Shown: positions 6,062-13,522 of the stretch, in pieces
Layout: every line of letters begins with the position of its first letter
How positions within the stretch are numbered: the stretch's first letter is position 1
Source of the DNA: an uncultured Butyricicoccus sp.
GTDB lineage: Bacteria; Bacillota; Clostridia; Oscillospirales; Butyricicoccaceae
Direction: 5' to 3'
NCBI GenBank assembly: GCA_947575935.1
Contig: CANPPM010000035.1
Span: forward strand, 1 to 13,528
DNA: 13,528 nucleotides
Position numbers and translations under genes: made by a program
Notes under the pieces: model-generated
Told to the model about the DNA's origin: nothing
Database searches by the model: none
Seen by the model: only the letters and a program-made list of their open reading frames with translations

Positions 6062-8125
6062 ATGGACGAAATCAATCAGGGAAAAAAAAGACGCAGGCGG
6101 CGAAAAAGAAAAAGCGCCATAAATCCGGATGAAGGCATACAGGCGCTTTTGCAGCCGCGCCAGGAACTACAGGAGCAGGTGCTGGAAAGCTGGTTCCATC
6201 CCGAGCTGTTGACTGGATGTACCCCGGCAGAACGCTATTTTGTACGATTGCTGCATGAGGCGCTACGCATCAGTACAGCGGATCGCCGGCGGGATCACTG
6301 CAGTTCGATGGGAAAGAAGGCACAGCGATTTGCTGCTGCATTTTTAAAAATGGAATTTGAAATAAATGGGGGTACTGAGCCGGTATTGACGCGTTTCCGC
6401 TATGCGCTGCCCGCCTATATCCGGCTGCCCGAGCACCCGCTGTGCCAAAGTATTGCATCGCATTATACGTTTTGCTTGTTGGGAATGGCGCGGATGCAGC
6501 TTAGCGATTTCAGAGGCAGGGAAGCGGCGGAAGCGTTTTTGGCATTGGATGACTTCCCGGTTTCTGAGTTGCTGGATCATTCGCTGTATATGCTGTATCA
6601 GCGGGATTTTGTACCGAAATATGTGCAGGCGCCGCTTGAGCAGTTGATTGAGGTCGATCCAAAAGAGGAGTATCCGGCGGCACGTCTGATGAAACGGCGC
6701 TTTGTTATTCATGCGGGCGGGACGAACACCGGAAAAACCTATCAGGCAATTCAGCGGCTGAAGCAGGCAAAAAGCGGGGTATATCTTGCGCCACTGCGTC
6801 TGTTGGCGTGTGAAATTCAGGATACGTTGAATCAGGACGGCGTGCCATGCAGTCTGCTGACCGGTGAAGAAGAGGATCTCCTCCCGGCAGCGCAGCACAT
6901 TGCCTCAACGGTAGAGAAGCTGAATTTGTATGAGCAGTATGAGGTTTGTGTGGTTGACGAGTGCCAAATGATCGCGGATCGGGAGCGGGGATTTGCCTGG
7001 ACGCGGGCCATTTTAGGCTGCCAGGCAGAGGAGATCCATCTATGTACTGCGCCAGAGGCGTTGCAGCTGTTGATGCGTCTGATAGAAAGCTGTGGAGATA
7101 TAGTAGAGATTTGCCGACACGAACGAACTACCCGTCTGGAGTATTGTCCGGAACCGATTTCGCTGGAGGAAACCGCGCCGGGGGATGCACTGATTGCATT
7201 TTCAAAAAAGGCGGTACTGGAATATGCGGACCACATGAACGCCGCAGGCCATCCAACCTCCATCATTTATGGTGCGCTTCCATATCCGGCGCGGAGGATG
7301 CAGATGGAGCGTTTCCTTCGTCGTGAGACAGAGTTGTTGATAGCGACCGATGCCATCGGCATGGGGCTGAATCTGCCGGTAAGAAGAATTATTTTTACAA
7401 CCGAAAAAAAATATGACGGTTTCCACAGCCGGGCGCTTTATCCAGCTGAAGTACAGCAGATTGCGGGGCGCGCCGGACGGATGGGGATGTATGAGGTTGG
7501 TTATGTAGGTTCGCTTTCCGGGAGTGAAGTGATCGCCGAAGGGATGCGTGCCCGTGTTCCGACAATCACAAAGGCAATGTTGGGCTTTTCCGATTTGGTG
7601 CTGCGTGTCGATCATGATCTGCTTGAGGTACTGCAGGTTTGGAATGCCATGCCAACCATTGAGCCCTATCAAAAAATGGATATTACAGGATATATTTGGA
7701 TCATTGAAAAATTGAAGGAGCATGGGATTGAGATGTCAAAAAGCGAATATCTGCGTGCGGCCTCGATTCCATTTGAAGAAAAAAGCACAGAACTGCTGGA
7801 ACAGTTTCTGGACTACTGCAGGGCGTTTTCGCGCGGCGATTTGTCGATTGCTGAGCCGGTGCTTCGCTATGACTCGCTGGACAGTCTGGAGCTGTATTGC
7901 AAAGCGCTGGATCTGTATTATTCTTTTTCAAGGGCCTTTGGCTATGCGCTTGATATTGATTGGGTTCATGCCGAGAAGGAGGGTACTGCTGCGCGGATCA
8001 ATGATATTTTAATCACGCAGATCCGGAAAAAGGGAAACGCCTGCCGCAAATGTATGCGGCCGCTGCGCTGGAATTACCCATATCGAATCTGTGAGCAGTG
8101 CAGGCGCGGCTTGCGGCGGTATTAG
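6062..8125 (+). CDS. Suv3-like ATP-dependent RNA helicase with zinc knuckle
   Basis: A 687-residue superfamily 2 helicase. The N-terminus carries a very basic tail (KKRRRRRKRKS, 8-18), then a long helical region. The core holds Walker A GGTNTGKT (219-226), motif Ia-like APLRLLA (244-250), a DECQ Walker B box (299-302), CTAPEA (328-333), ATDAIGMGLNLPV (428-440) and motif VI QIAGRAGR (466-473). The GxTNxGKT and DECQ signatures with QIAGRAGR are characteristic of the Suv3 family, known from the mitochondrial degradosome; bacterial members are less studied. A C-terminal CxxC...CxxC knuckle (C661, C664, C677, C680) probably binds zinc and nucleic acid. TGAGGTGAAAG supports the start. A role in RNA turnover or ribosome-linked remodelling is inference. 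The gene follows serS by 64 nt. Confidence 0.88.
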   Translation: MDEINQGKKRRRRRKRKSAINPDEGIQALLQPRQELQEQVLESWFHPELLTGCTPAERYFVRLLHEALRISTADRRRDHCSSMGKKAQRFAAAFLKMEFEINGGTEPVLTRFRYALPAYIRLPEHPLCQSIASHYTFCLLGMARMQLSDFRGREAAEAFLALDDFPVSELLDHSLYMLYQRDFVPKYVQAPLEQLIEVDPKEEYPAARLMKRRFVIHAGGTNTGKTYQAIQRLKQAKSGVYLAPLRLLACEIQDTLNQDGVPCSLLTGEEEDLLPAAQHIASTVEKLNLYEQYEVCVVDECQMIADRERGFAWTRAILGCQAEEIHLCTAPEALQLLMRLIESCGDIVEICRHERTTRLEYCPEPISLEETAPGDALIAFSKKAVLEYADHMNAAGHPTSIIYGALPYPARRMQMERFLRRETELLIATDAIGMGLNLPVRRIIFTTEKKYDGFHSRALYPAEVQQIAGRAGRMGMYEVGYVGSLSGSEVIAEGMRARVPTITKAMLGFSDLVLRVDHDLLEVLQVWNAMPTIEPYQKMDITGYIWIIEKLKEHGIEMSKSEYLRAASIPFEEKSTELLEQFLDYCRAFSRGDLSIAEPVLRYDSLDSLELYCKALDLYYSFSRAFGYALDIDWVHAEKEGTAARINDILITQIRKKGNACRKCMRPLRWNYPYRICEQCRRGLRRY

Positions 8126-8204
8126 AAAAAAGCAGAATGGATTTGGAAAAGTGGGCAGTACAAGATCGCGCGATGTTCGCTTTTCTTAGAATGATGGAGA
8201 AGAA

Positions 8205-8241
8205 TAAGAAAAAGGCGTCTTCCGCAAATGCGAAAGACGCC
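8205..8241 (-). terminator. Leftward rho-independent terminator
   Basis: The stem GGCGTCTT (8214-8221) pairs with AAGACGCC (8234-8241), extended inside by CGC/GCG around an AAAT loop after one mismatch. Read on the - strand it is followed by TTTTTCTTATTCTT. On the + strand no T tract follows, so it serves the leftward unit and not the helicase gene. Confidence 0.88.
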
Positions 8242-8256
8242 CCGAGTGAAGAGCAA

Positions 8257-8346
8257 TTATTTGGATTTTTTGCTGCGAAGACGCATCATTGCATTTTGCA
8301 CAGCAAGCTCGGCATCGATAACATCGGGAGAGATCAGACGGAACAT
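8257..8346 (-). CDS. Possible 29-residue small protein
   Basis: Leftward ATG at 8346-8344, stop TAA at 8259-8257. GAGGTG lies 9 nt before the ATG, a fair Shine-Dalgarno. The peptide begins MFRLISPDVIDAELAVQ and ends MMRLRSKKSK: a proline-capped amphipathic helix followed by a basic tail, which looks protein-like. The ORF ends 16 nt before the terminator stem at 8241, and a well-formed promoter lies at 8551-8579. In the same frame the reading stays open upstream to a TAG at 8442-8440, so a longer product starting at a GTG is possible. I do not recognise the family; the transcript may instead be a non-coding RNA. Confidence 0.4.
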   Translation of the reverse strand: MFRLISPDVIDAELAVQNAMMRLRSKKSK

Positions 8347-8545
8347 ATTTCTTTGCACCTCGGTTCTAATTGGAAAGCAGATGTATGTAACCCCGCAAAT
8401 GGCCTCTCGGCGAGACGCATGCAGAACCCTATTTGAAATCTAAAATAGAAGCTGTTCCCTGTCGTCTTGAGAGGTATTTTCCAAAAATTTTATTTTGGAT
8501 TCGTTTACGCGAAACAATATCAGGCTTTCCCGTGATTTTTGGATG
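8347..8545 (-). ncRNA. Long leader (or body of a small RNA) of the leftward unit
   Basis: About 200 nt between the predicted leftward start site (near 8545) and the small ORF. Complementary segments allow folding: AGAACC/GGTTCT (8423-8428 with 8362-8367) and TGTTCC/GGAACA (8453-8458 with 8340-8345, the latter overlapping the start codon). Matches this short can arise by chance in a sequence of this length. No 6S, SRP, tmRNA, RNase P or T-box signature is recognisable by eye. Confidence 0.3.
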
Positions 8546-8550
8546 CCTTT

Positions 8551-8579
8551 ATTGTACCCCAAAGAGAATGGTGATGCAA
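8551..8579 (-). promoter_or_regulatory. Promoter of the leftward small transcription unit
   Basis: On the - strand, TTGCAT (complement of 8574-8579), a 17-bp spacer and TACAAT (complement of 8551-8556, 5 of 6 matches). AT-rich DNA lies just upstream (8580-8640), as in strong promoters. Expected transcript to the terminator is about 330 nt. Confidence 0.7.
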
Positions 8580-8797
8580 GTGTTGAATAATACAATATTA
8601 CCAAATTAGCAATTATTATTCTGTCTATAATCAACAAGAAGTTATGCCGCTGTCCTTTTCCTGCGTTCTGTCCATCGGGAAAAGTCGTGCAGCGGATCGA
8701 CGCTAGGGTATTTGCGCTTCTGCTGCGCGGCGTTTCTGGGAAAGAAAAGGCTGGGTGCGCGCTGTAAGGGTAAATCAGAAGAAAGGAGGGGCGGCTG

Positions 8798-9601
8798 ATG
8801 GCGTATCTTGCCGCGGAACAGGTATTGCAGACAACCTTTGCACGGACATTGCGAAAGCCCTTTCGGCAGGCGGTGAAGCAATACCGTCTGCTACAGGAAG
8901 GGGACCGCGTTGCAGTCTGTATTTCGGGTGGAAAAGATTCCATGCTGCTGGCGCTGCTGATGCGGGGACTTGCGCGGGAGCTTCCATTGAATTTGGTGTA
9001 CTTGGCAATGGATCCTGGTTATGCGCCGGAGGATCGCTGCAAAATCGAGGAGAATGCAGGACAGCTAGGGTTTCCGCTGCATTTTTTTAGGACTGACATC
9101 CTGCGTATTGCCGGAAAGCATGCGCCGGCGCATCCCTGCTTTTTGTGTGCAAAGATGCGCCGGGGATACTTGTATGCGGAAGCCCGGCGGCTTGGGTGTT
9201 CTAAGATTGCGCTGGGACATCATTTTGACGATGCTGTGGAGAGTGTCCTGATGGGGCTGTTGTACGGCGGGCAGGTGCAGGCGATGCTGCCGCGGCTGCA
9301 CAGCAGGCATTTCCCAGGGATGGAGCTCATTCGTCCGATGTATCTGGTGCATGAACAGGCGGTGGACGCCTGGGTTGCGGCAAGTGGATTGTCTTTTTCA
9401 CGGTGCGCTTGCCCGGTCGTGAGGCTGGAACAGGACAGCAAGCGTGCTGAAGTCAAGGCGCTGATCGCCGAATTGGCAGAGGCCAATCCACAGATTAAAC
9501 AAAACATATTGAATGCCGTCAAGTCGGTCGATACCCGAAAGATACTTGGTTGGCGGGATGCAGCAGGTTTACACAGCTTTTTAGAAGAATTTGAGGGATG
9601 A
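8798..9601 (+). CDS. ttcA: TtcA-like tRNA 2-thiolation ATPase
   Basis: A 267-residue PP-loop ATPase. The family thiolates cytidine 32 of tRNA using ATP, a [4Fe-4S] cluster and sulfur from a cysteine desulfurase. The PP-loop SGGKDS is at 43-48. A CxxC pair (C114, C117) followed by AKMRRGYLYAEA matches the TtcA cluster site, and C203 or C205 could supply the third ligand. GHHFDDAVESVLMGLLYGG (140-158) and LIRPMYLVHE (178-187) are also TtcA-like. AGGAGG lies just before the ATG. The relative TilS is less likely because TilS lacks this cysteine set. In Firmicutes this subfamily is mostly uncharacterised, so the exact tRNA target is inferred. Confidence 0.82.
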   Translation: MAYLAAEQVLQTTFARTLRKPFRQAVKQYRLLQEGDRVAVCISGGKDSMLLALLMRGLARELPLNLVYLAMDPGYAPEDRCKIEENAGQLGFPLHFFRTDILRIAGKHAPAHPCFLCAKMRRGYLYAEARRLGCSKIALGHHFDDAVESVLMGLLYGGQVQAMLPRLHSRHFPGMELIRPMYLVHEQAVDAWVAASGLSFSRCACPVVRLEQDSKRAEVKALIAELAEANPQIKQNILNAVKSVDTRKILGWRDAAGLHSFLEEFEG

Positions 9602-9603
9602 CC

Positions 9604-9627
9604 CCTGCGCCGCAGGCCGTTCTTTTT
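9604..9627 (+). terminator. Possible weak terminator after ttcA
   Basis: A short stem CCTGC (9604-9608) and GCAGG (9612-9616) with a 3-nt loop, followed by CCGTTCTTTTT. Only 5 bp, but GC-rich, T-tailed and directly after the stop codon. Confidence 0.45.
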
Positions 9628-9671
9628 CCGATGGGAATAGCATAGGGTAATGACAAGGGAGGCGATATAGA

Positions 9672-10781
9672 ATGGGGCGGCTGAGTCGGTTGGTTTCAGC
9701 AATGGCGGCGGGGGTGCTGTTGCTTGGGTTGGTGCTATATGCGCCCGCGGCTGCAGACGGTGTACGAAGCGGCTTGCGTATCGCTGCCGAAACTGCGCTT
9801 CCGGCCCTGTTTCCATTTTTTGTTGCAGGCTCGCTGATGGTGCGGACCGGCCTTTCAGCGGCAGCCGGGCGGATGGCTGCGCGGCCTTTTCATCGGCTGT
9901 ACGGGTTGCCGGGGGCAGGCGCCTCTGCGTTGGCGTTAGGCCTGCTGGGAGGCTATCCGGTTGGCGCGCAGGTAACGGTGCAGCTGTTTCAGAGCGGACA
10001 GCTGGAACGGGAGGAGGCTGAACGGCTGCTTGGTTTTGTCAATTGCTCGGGGCCCGCATTTTTGGTCAGTATGTGCGGTTCCGCGGTTTGCGGTTCGGTT
10101 CAGACTGGTTTTCTTTTATACGCAGTTCATATTGCGGCAGCATTAATGACCGGGTTGGTACTGACCCGGTCTCCGGGAACGGCGCTGCGGCCTGCAAAGC
10201 CGGTTCGGCCGGAGGCGTTTACGCCTGCATTTGTCGGAGCGGTTGGGGACGGGCTGGCGACTGCGTTGAAGGTGAGCGCGTTTGTTGTGTTTTTTGCCGT
10301 CCTTCTTTCGGTTGGGGATGCGCTTGGGATTCTGAATTCCTTTGCATCGATCCTGGCTCCTGTACTGCGGTTTGCAGGGTTGCAGGAAGAGGCGGCTGAG
10401 GCATTTGTTTGCGGACTGATTGAGCTGACCAATGGCCTTGCGGCGCTGCCCGGTCTTGCGCTGCCTGTGCGCAGCCTGTTCCCGCTCATCAGTGCAATGG
10501 TGGGATTCGGTGGGCTGTCAGTGCATTGTCAGACGCTCAGCATTCTTTCCGGAAGCGGCTTGTCAGCGCGGAAATATTGGATCGGCAAACTGCTGCATGG
10601 AATCTTATCGTATGCGCTTGCATCAATTTGGTGTGGGCTCCTACCACACTCAGTTCCTGCTTTTGCACAGGCTGTGGAAAATACAGGCGCATCCCTTCCG
10701 GTGATGCCTGCTATATGTGCCCTGCTGCTGCTTCTGCCCTGCTGGTACTGTGCGCAGCATACAAAGCAGGCGCTTTCATAA
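9672..10781 (+). CDS. ylbJ: YlbJ-like sporulation integral membrane protein
   Basis: A 369-residue polytopic membrane protein of the nucleoside-recognition (Gate) fold. Hydrophobic segments lie at about 7-29, 40-60, 84-103, 128-165, 196-222, 245-287, 305-325 and 344-360. Family marks include LPALFPFFVAGSLM (43-56), GGYPVGA (93-99), the inter-helix EREEAERLLGFVNCSGP (112-128), ELTNG (251-255) and GFGGLSVHCQ (278-287), an arrangement repeated in both halves. Bacillus YlbJ is about 400 residues and is needed for normal spore formation; its substrate is not settled. GGGAGG (9657-9662) precedes the ATG. A related spore-maturation or Gate transporter is the main alternative. It follows ttcA by 70 nt with only a weak hairpin between. 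Confidence 0.8.
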   Translation: MGRLSRLVSAMAAGVLLLGLVLYAPAAADGVRSGLRIAAETALPALFPFFVAGSLMVRTGLSAAAGRMAARPFHRLYGLPGAGASALALGLLGGYPVGAQVTVQLFQSGQLEREEAERLLGFVNCSGPAFLVSMCGSAVCGSVQTGFLLYAVHIAAALMTGLVLTRSPGTALRPAKPVRPEAFTPAFVGAVGDGLATALKVSAFVVFFAVLLSVGDALGILNSFASILAPVLRFAGLQEEAAEAFVCGLIELTNGLAALPGLALPVRSLFPLISAMVGFGGLSVHCQTLSILSGSGLSARKYWIGKLLHGILSYALASIWCGLLPHSVPAFAQAVENTGASLPVMPAICALLLLLPCWYCAQHTKQALS

Positions 10782-11358
10782 AGGATGGAAAGCCGATTTG
10801 CAAATGCGATTTTAAACAGAAGTAAGATGCAGAGAGGGGCGCTTTACCGCCATTGCAAATGAAATGGTAAACGTCAAAGCGGCGGATTTACGTTTCTTTT
10901 GAGCTCTTATATGGAAAAACAGACGCGCAATAGGCAGAAACGATAGAAAGCGGTAAATCAAGAAAGGTAAAGGAATGGGCGCTTGTGTTTGGCCGCTTTG
11001 CGCTCCAAAGATGGAAAAAGGATTTTTGCGAAGGGAGCCAGTTAAACAATCCCCAGCGCGCCGTTTGTTGCCGGCGCGCTGGGGATTGTTGGTTTCGTGT
11101 TGTTGTTATATTTGCTTCCCTTATCCAGAATTTCAAGTACAGATCGTTATTGAATCGCCGTACACCGTATATCGCCAGGCGTGTGCCGGTTTTAAAATAG
11201 ATATGTCAAAAAGTGTCGTATGATTCTCCTTGAATAAAAACAACGCGCTACATTGTTCTGCATGGCTGCTGCGAAGGCCCCGCGTATGTCCGCTGCCGGA
11301 TTGCACAGCTTGTAGAATCCCCTCATCCTGTTCTCAGAGATGAGTTAGGAAATTGAAA
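10782..11358. other. Gene-poor interval with hairpins
   Basis: I find no supportable gene in this stretch. 10796-10870 holds two copies of TTGCAAATG and a possible hairpin (TTACC...GGTAA, about 10842-10870). A long perfect hairpin lies at 11045-11090. A weaker one, CTCATC/GATGAG (11322-11327 and 11339-11344), lies just past the tetR stop. Open frames across it, such as + strand 10975-11223 and - strand 10888-11136, run through the long hairpin and lack protein-like composition. Confidence 0.5.
11045..11090 (+). terminator. Long perfect hairpin, probable terminator (orientation uncertain)
   Basis: An 18-bp perfect stem: 11045-11062 (AACAATCCCCAGCGCGCC) pairs with 11073-11090 around a 10-nt loop. 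The + strand continues GGTTTCGTGTTGTTGTTAT, which is T-rich but broken. The - strand continues TTAACTGG. It lies 263 nt after ylbJ. The A-rich start and T-rich end of the stem fit an intrinsic, perhaps bidirectional terminator. Confidence 0.55.
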
Positions 11359-11931
11359 TTAGGGGAGGCGATCCAGTTCGGCTTGTCCCTGCGTCGTAAG
11401 CAGCAGGGAGATCAGCTGCCAGAGGCAGCGCCTTGTTTGTTCAGGATCAGGTACGCCTTCCAACAGCTCGGCCGGGCGAGCCATCAGCAGCATTCCCAGC
11501 AGCGCCTGCTCTGCTGCTGGGCGCGCTGCGTCGGGGCGGAGCAGGCCGGCATTCTCCAATGCAGATAACGCGCCAGAGAGCAGTTCCCCGAGGTGCTCAA
11601 CGGCCAAAAGATGAAGCCGGCATGCTTCCCGGGCCTCTGCACAGCTGCGGCAATCAATGAGAAGGCCCCGGCTGCGCCGCTCCAAGACTGCCCGAAAAAA
11701 CGCATCCAATTCGGTCAGGGTTGACGGCGGGGGCAGCGCTTTGCAGCGTGTGTGGCGGGCTTGCATGACAGCTTCCATCAAATCCTCCTTCCGCTTGTAG
11801 TGATAGGTCAGATTGCCGACGCTGATGCCCAGCGTATCGGCAATGTTGCGCAAGCTGACCGCGGTGCAGCCGAATTCATCAAACATTTGCTCGGCGGTAT
11901 GCAGGATTTCTGTCTTTAGGTCGCGCTTCAT
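11359..11931 (-). CDS. TetR-family transcriptional regulator
   Basis: A 190-residue regulator. The N-terminal TetR DNA-binding domain (about 5-50) shows EILHTAEQMFDEFG, then the helix-turn-helix SLRNIADTLGISVGNLTYHYKRKEDL; the C-terminal 130 residues form a variable, all-helical ligand and dimer domain with two CRSC/CR cysteine-bearing stretches. AAGGAGG before the ATG at 11931 fixes the start; an ATG 54 nt further upstream would fall inside the predicted promoter -35 box and lacks an SD. The gene has its own promoter (11957-11985) and follows citrate synthase on the same strand. No efflux pump or enzyme typical of TetR targets is adjacent, so its targets are unknown. Confidence 0.9.
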   Translation of the reverse strand: MKRDLKTEILHTAEQMFDEFGCTAVSLRNIADTLGISVGNLTYHYKRKEDLMEAVMQARHTRCKALPPPSTLTELDAFFRAVLERRSRGLLIDCRSCAEAREACRLHLLAVEHLGELLSGALSALENAGLLRPDAARPAAEQALLGMLLMARPAELLEGVPDPEQTRRCLWQLISLLLTTQGQAELDRLP

Positions 11932-11956
11932 GCGGGCTCCTCCTTCCGTTGGTTTT

Positions 11957-11985
11957 ATTTTGGCATATCCAAGCTGGTTTGTCAA
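11957..11985 (-). promoter_or_regulatory. Promoter of the tetR-like gene
   Basis: On the - strand, TTGACA (complement of 11980-11985), a 17-bp spacer and CAAAAT (complement of 11957-11962, 4 of 6). The perfect -35 box lies just after the terminator hairpin of the preceding gene. Confidence 0.65.
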
Positions 11986-11996
11986 TCCTATGGAAA

Positions 11997-12027
11997 GGGC
12001 CGTGGGGCGATATCTTCCCCACGGCCC
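11997..12027 (-). terminator. Terminator downstream of citrate synthase
   Basis: A perfect 11-bp GC-rich stem (GGGCCGTGGGG 11997-12007 with CCCCACGGCCC 12017-12027) and 9-nt loop. On the - strand it is followed by TTTCC, a short T tract. It lies about 100 nt after the citrate synthase stop. Confidence 0.75.
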
Positions 12028-12129
12028 TGCCGTTGCTCGTTATCATCGGATCATCTGCCGGATTCCAATGGTCTCCGCCGGGCAGTACGGTTTTATATAG
12101 CGCGGAGGAATACGCTCGTCAGCAGCAGT

Positions 12130-13479
12130 TTAGCGTGCATTCATATCGATATAGGGTACCGGTGCGACCACGCTTTGATAGGCGGGACGGATAATTTTAT
12201 CTGCGTTAATGAGTTCCTCCATACGATGTGCCGACCAGCCGACGACGCGTGCAATGGCAAACATCGGGGTATACAGTTCCAGCGGGAGCCCTAGCATAGA
12301 ATACACAAACCCGGAATAAAAGTCTACATTCGCACTGACCCCTTTATAAATATGCCGTTCTTCCGCGATGACCTGCGGCGCAAGGCGTTCGACCATTTCA
12401 TAAAGCTGATAATCTGCAGAGCGGCCCTTTTCGGTGGCCAGCGCTTCCACGAAACCTTTAAAGATTCGTGCACGCGGGTCAGAGAGGGAGTAGACAGCAT
12501 GCCCCATACCGTAAATCAGCCCTTTTTGGTCAAAGGCTTCACGGCGCAGCAGTTTGTGCAGGTAGTCGCGTACCGCATCTTCATCGGTCGGATCAGAGAC
12601 ATGCTTGCGCAGGTCGTCAAACATCTGTACCACTTTGATGTTTGCGCCGCCGTGCTTGGGACCTTTCAGGCTGCCTAATGCCGCGGCCATCGCGGAATAG
12701 GTATCAGTACCCGATGAAGTGACCACATGGGTTGTGAAGGTCGAGTTATTGCCGCCGCCATGTTCCATGTGCAGTACCAATGCAAGGTCAAGTACCCGTG
12801 CCTCCAGCGGAGAATACTGCATGTCGGGCCGCAGCAGGCGCAGGATATTGCTGGCTGTTGAGAGCTTATTACTGGGGTAATGAATATACATGCTGCCGCC
12901 GCATTCGTAATGGTTGTAGGCATGGTAAGAATAGACTGAGATCAGCGGGAAAACCGAGACCAGCATCAAGCATTGGCGCAGGACATTCGGCAGAGAAAGG
13001 TTGTCCGTGCTGTTGTCATAAGAAGCGAGCGTCAGCACGCTGCGTGACAACATGTTCATCATATCATGGGTTGGGGCCTTCATGACGACGTCGCGGACAA
13101 AGTTTGTCGGCAGGGTTCGACCCCGTGCGATCAGCTTCCGGAACGCGCGGTGCTCCTCTTCGTTGGGGAGCCTCCCGAAGATCAAAAGATATGCAACCTC
13201 CTCGAAGCCCTTGCGGTCAGCGGCCATGAAGCCCTTGACCAGCTTCTCGACAGGAATTCCGCGGTAATACAGCTCGCCGTCACAGGGGGAGCCGTCGGGC
13301 GCAAAGGAGACGATTTTCGAAATATTGGTTAAGCCAGCCAGCACACCCTTACCGTTGATGTCGCGTAGGCCGCGCTTTACATCGTATTTTTGGTACAGCG
13401 CAGGGTCGATGGTGCTGTTGCGGATGCATTCTTCGGCCAGCTCCTCCATCTGCGGGGTGATCGAAAGCATAGTATTCAT
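12130..13479 (-). CDS. gltA: Citrate synthase (citrate/2-methylcitrate synthase family)
   Basis: A 449-residue cytosolic enzyme condensing acetyl-CoA with oxaloacetate to citrate, supplying 2-oxoglutarate for glutamate synthesis in organisms with a partial TCA cycle. The catalytic triad is visible: H240 in HMEHGGGNNSTFTTH, H276 in KGPKHGGAN, and D386 in NVDFYSGFVYSMLGLP. GWSAHRMEE (414-422) near the C-terminus supplies substrate-binding arginine. The HGGGNNSTF form and length are those of the clostridial group, longer at the N-terminus than short bacterial type I enzymes. A propionyl-CoA-using 2-methylcitrate synthase cannot be excluded, but no prp genes are adjacent. AAGGAGG is 7 nt before the ATG at 13479. 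A -10 box lies at 13523-13528. Confidence 0.93.
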   Translation of the reverse strand: MNTMLSITPQMEELAEECIRNSTIDPALYQKYDVKRGLRDINGKGVLAGLTNISKIVSFAPDGSPCDGELYYRGIPVEKLVKGFMAADRKGFEEVAYLLIFGRLPNEEEHRAFRKLIARGRTLPTNFVRDVVMKAPTHDMMNMLSRSVLTLASYDNSTDNLSLPNVLRQCLMLVSVFPLISVYSYHAYNHYECGGSMYIHYPSNKLSTASNILRLLRPDMQYSPLEARVLDLALVLHMEHGGGNNSTFTTHVVTSSGTDTYSAMAAALGSLKGPKHGGANIKVVQMFDDLRKHVSDPTDEDAVRDYLHKLLRREAFDQKGLIYGMGHAVYSLSDPRARIFKGFVEALATEKGRSADYQLYEMVERLAPQVIAEERHIYKGVSANVDFYSGFVYSMLGLPLELYTPMFAIARVVGWSAHRMEELINADKIIRPAYQSVVAPVPYIDMNAR

Positions 13480-13522
13480 TGAAAATCCTCCTTTTTTGTG
13501 ATTTTTTACGACTTAGAGCTTT

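Larger units (their letters stand above)
8126..8797. other. Interval between the helicase gene and ttcA
   Basis: No large gene is present. The first part (8205-8579) is a leftward transcription unit with promoter, leader, 29-codon ORF and terminator, listed separately. 8580-8640 is very AT-rich and contains a TATAAT on the + strand (8626-8631) without a good -35 box; it may help drive ttcA. 8641-8797 is GC-richer, with short open frames on both strands but none I can support as a gene. Confidence 0.5.

Noticed and set aside
8098..8436. + strand ORF after the helicase with a somewhat protein-like segment starting at the ATG at 8137
   Set aside because: It reads through the leftward terminator stem and antisense to the small leftward ORF, and no SD precedes the ATG.
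8347..8545. Identification of the leader as 6S RNA, T-box or another known RNA
   Set aside because: No diagnostic conserved motif could be found by eye; the helices proposed are six-base matches that are expected by chance in this length.
8440..8943. 167-codon - strand ORF overlapping the ttcA start
   Set aside because: It crosses the ttcA ribosome binding site and the leftward promoter; composition is not convincing and there is no start signal.
10888..11223. ORFs on both strands through the long hairpin
   Set aside because: Their sequence is dictated by the palindrome and adjacent DNA; neither has conserved-looking features. The + strand one has only a marginal SD.
11322..11344. CTCATC/GATGAG hairpin as the tetR terminator
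   Set aside because: The stem is short and, read on the - strand, is followed by GGGGATTC and not a T tract.
11626..11633. TTCCCGGG inside the tetR-like gene as a Noc site
   Set aside because: Only one half matches the consensus; expected by chance in GC-rich coding sequence.
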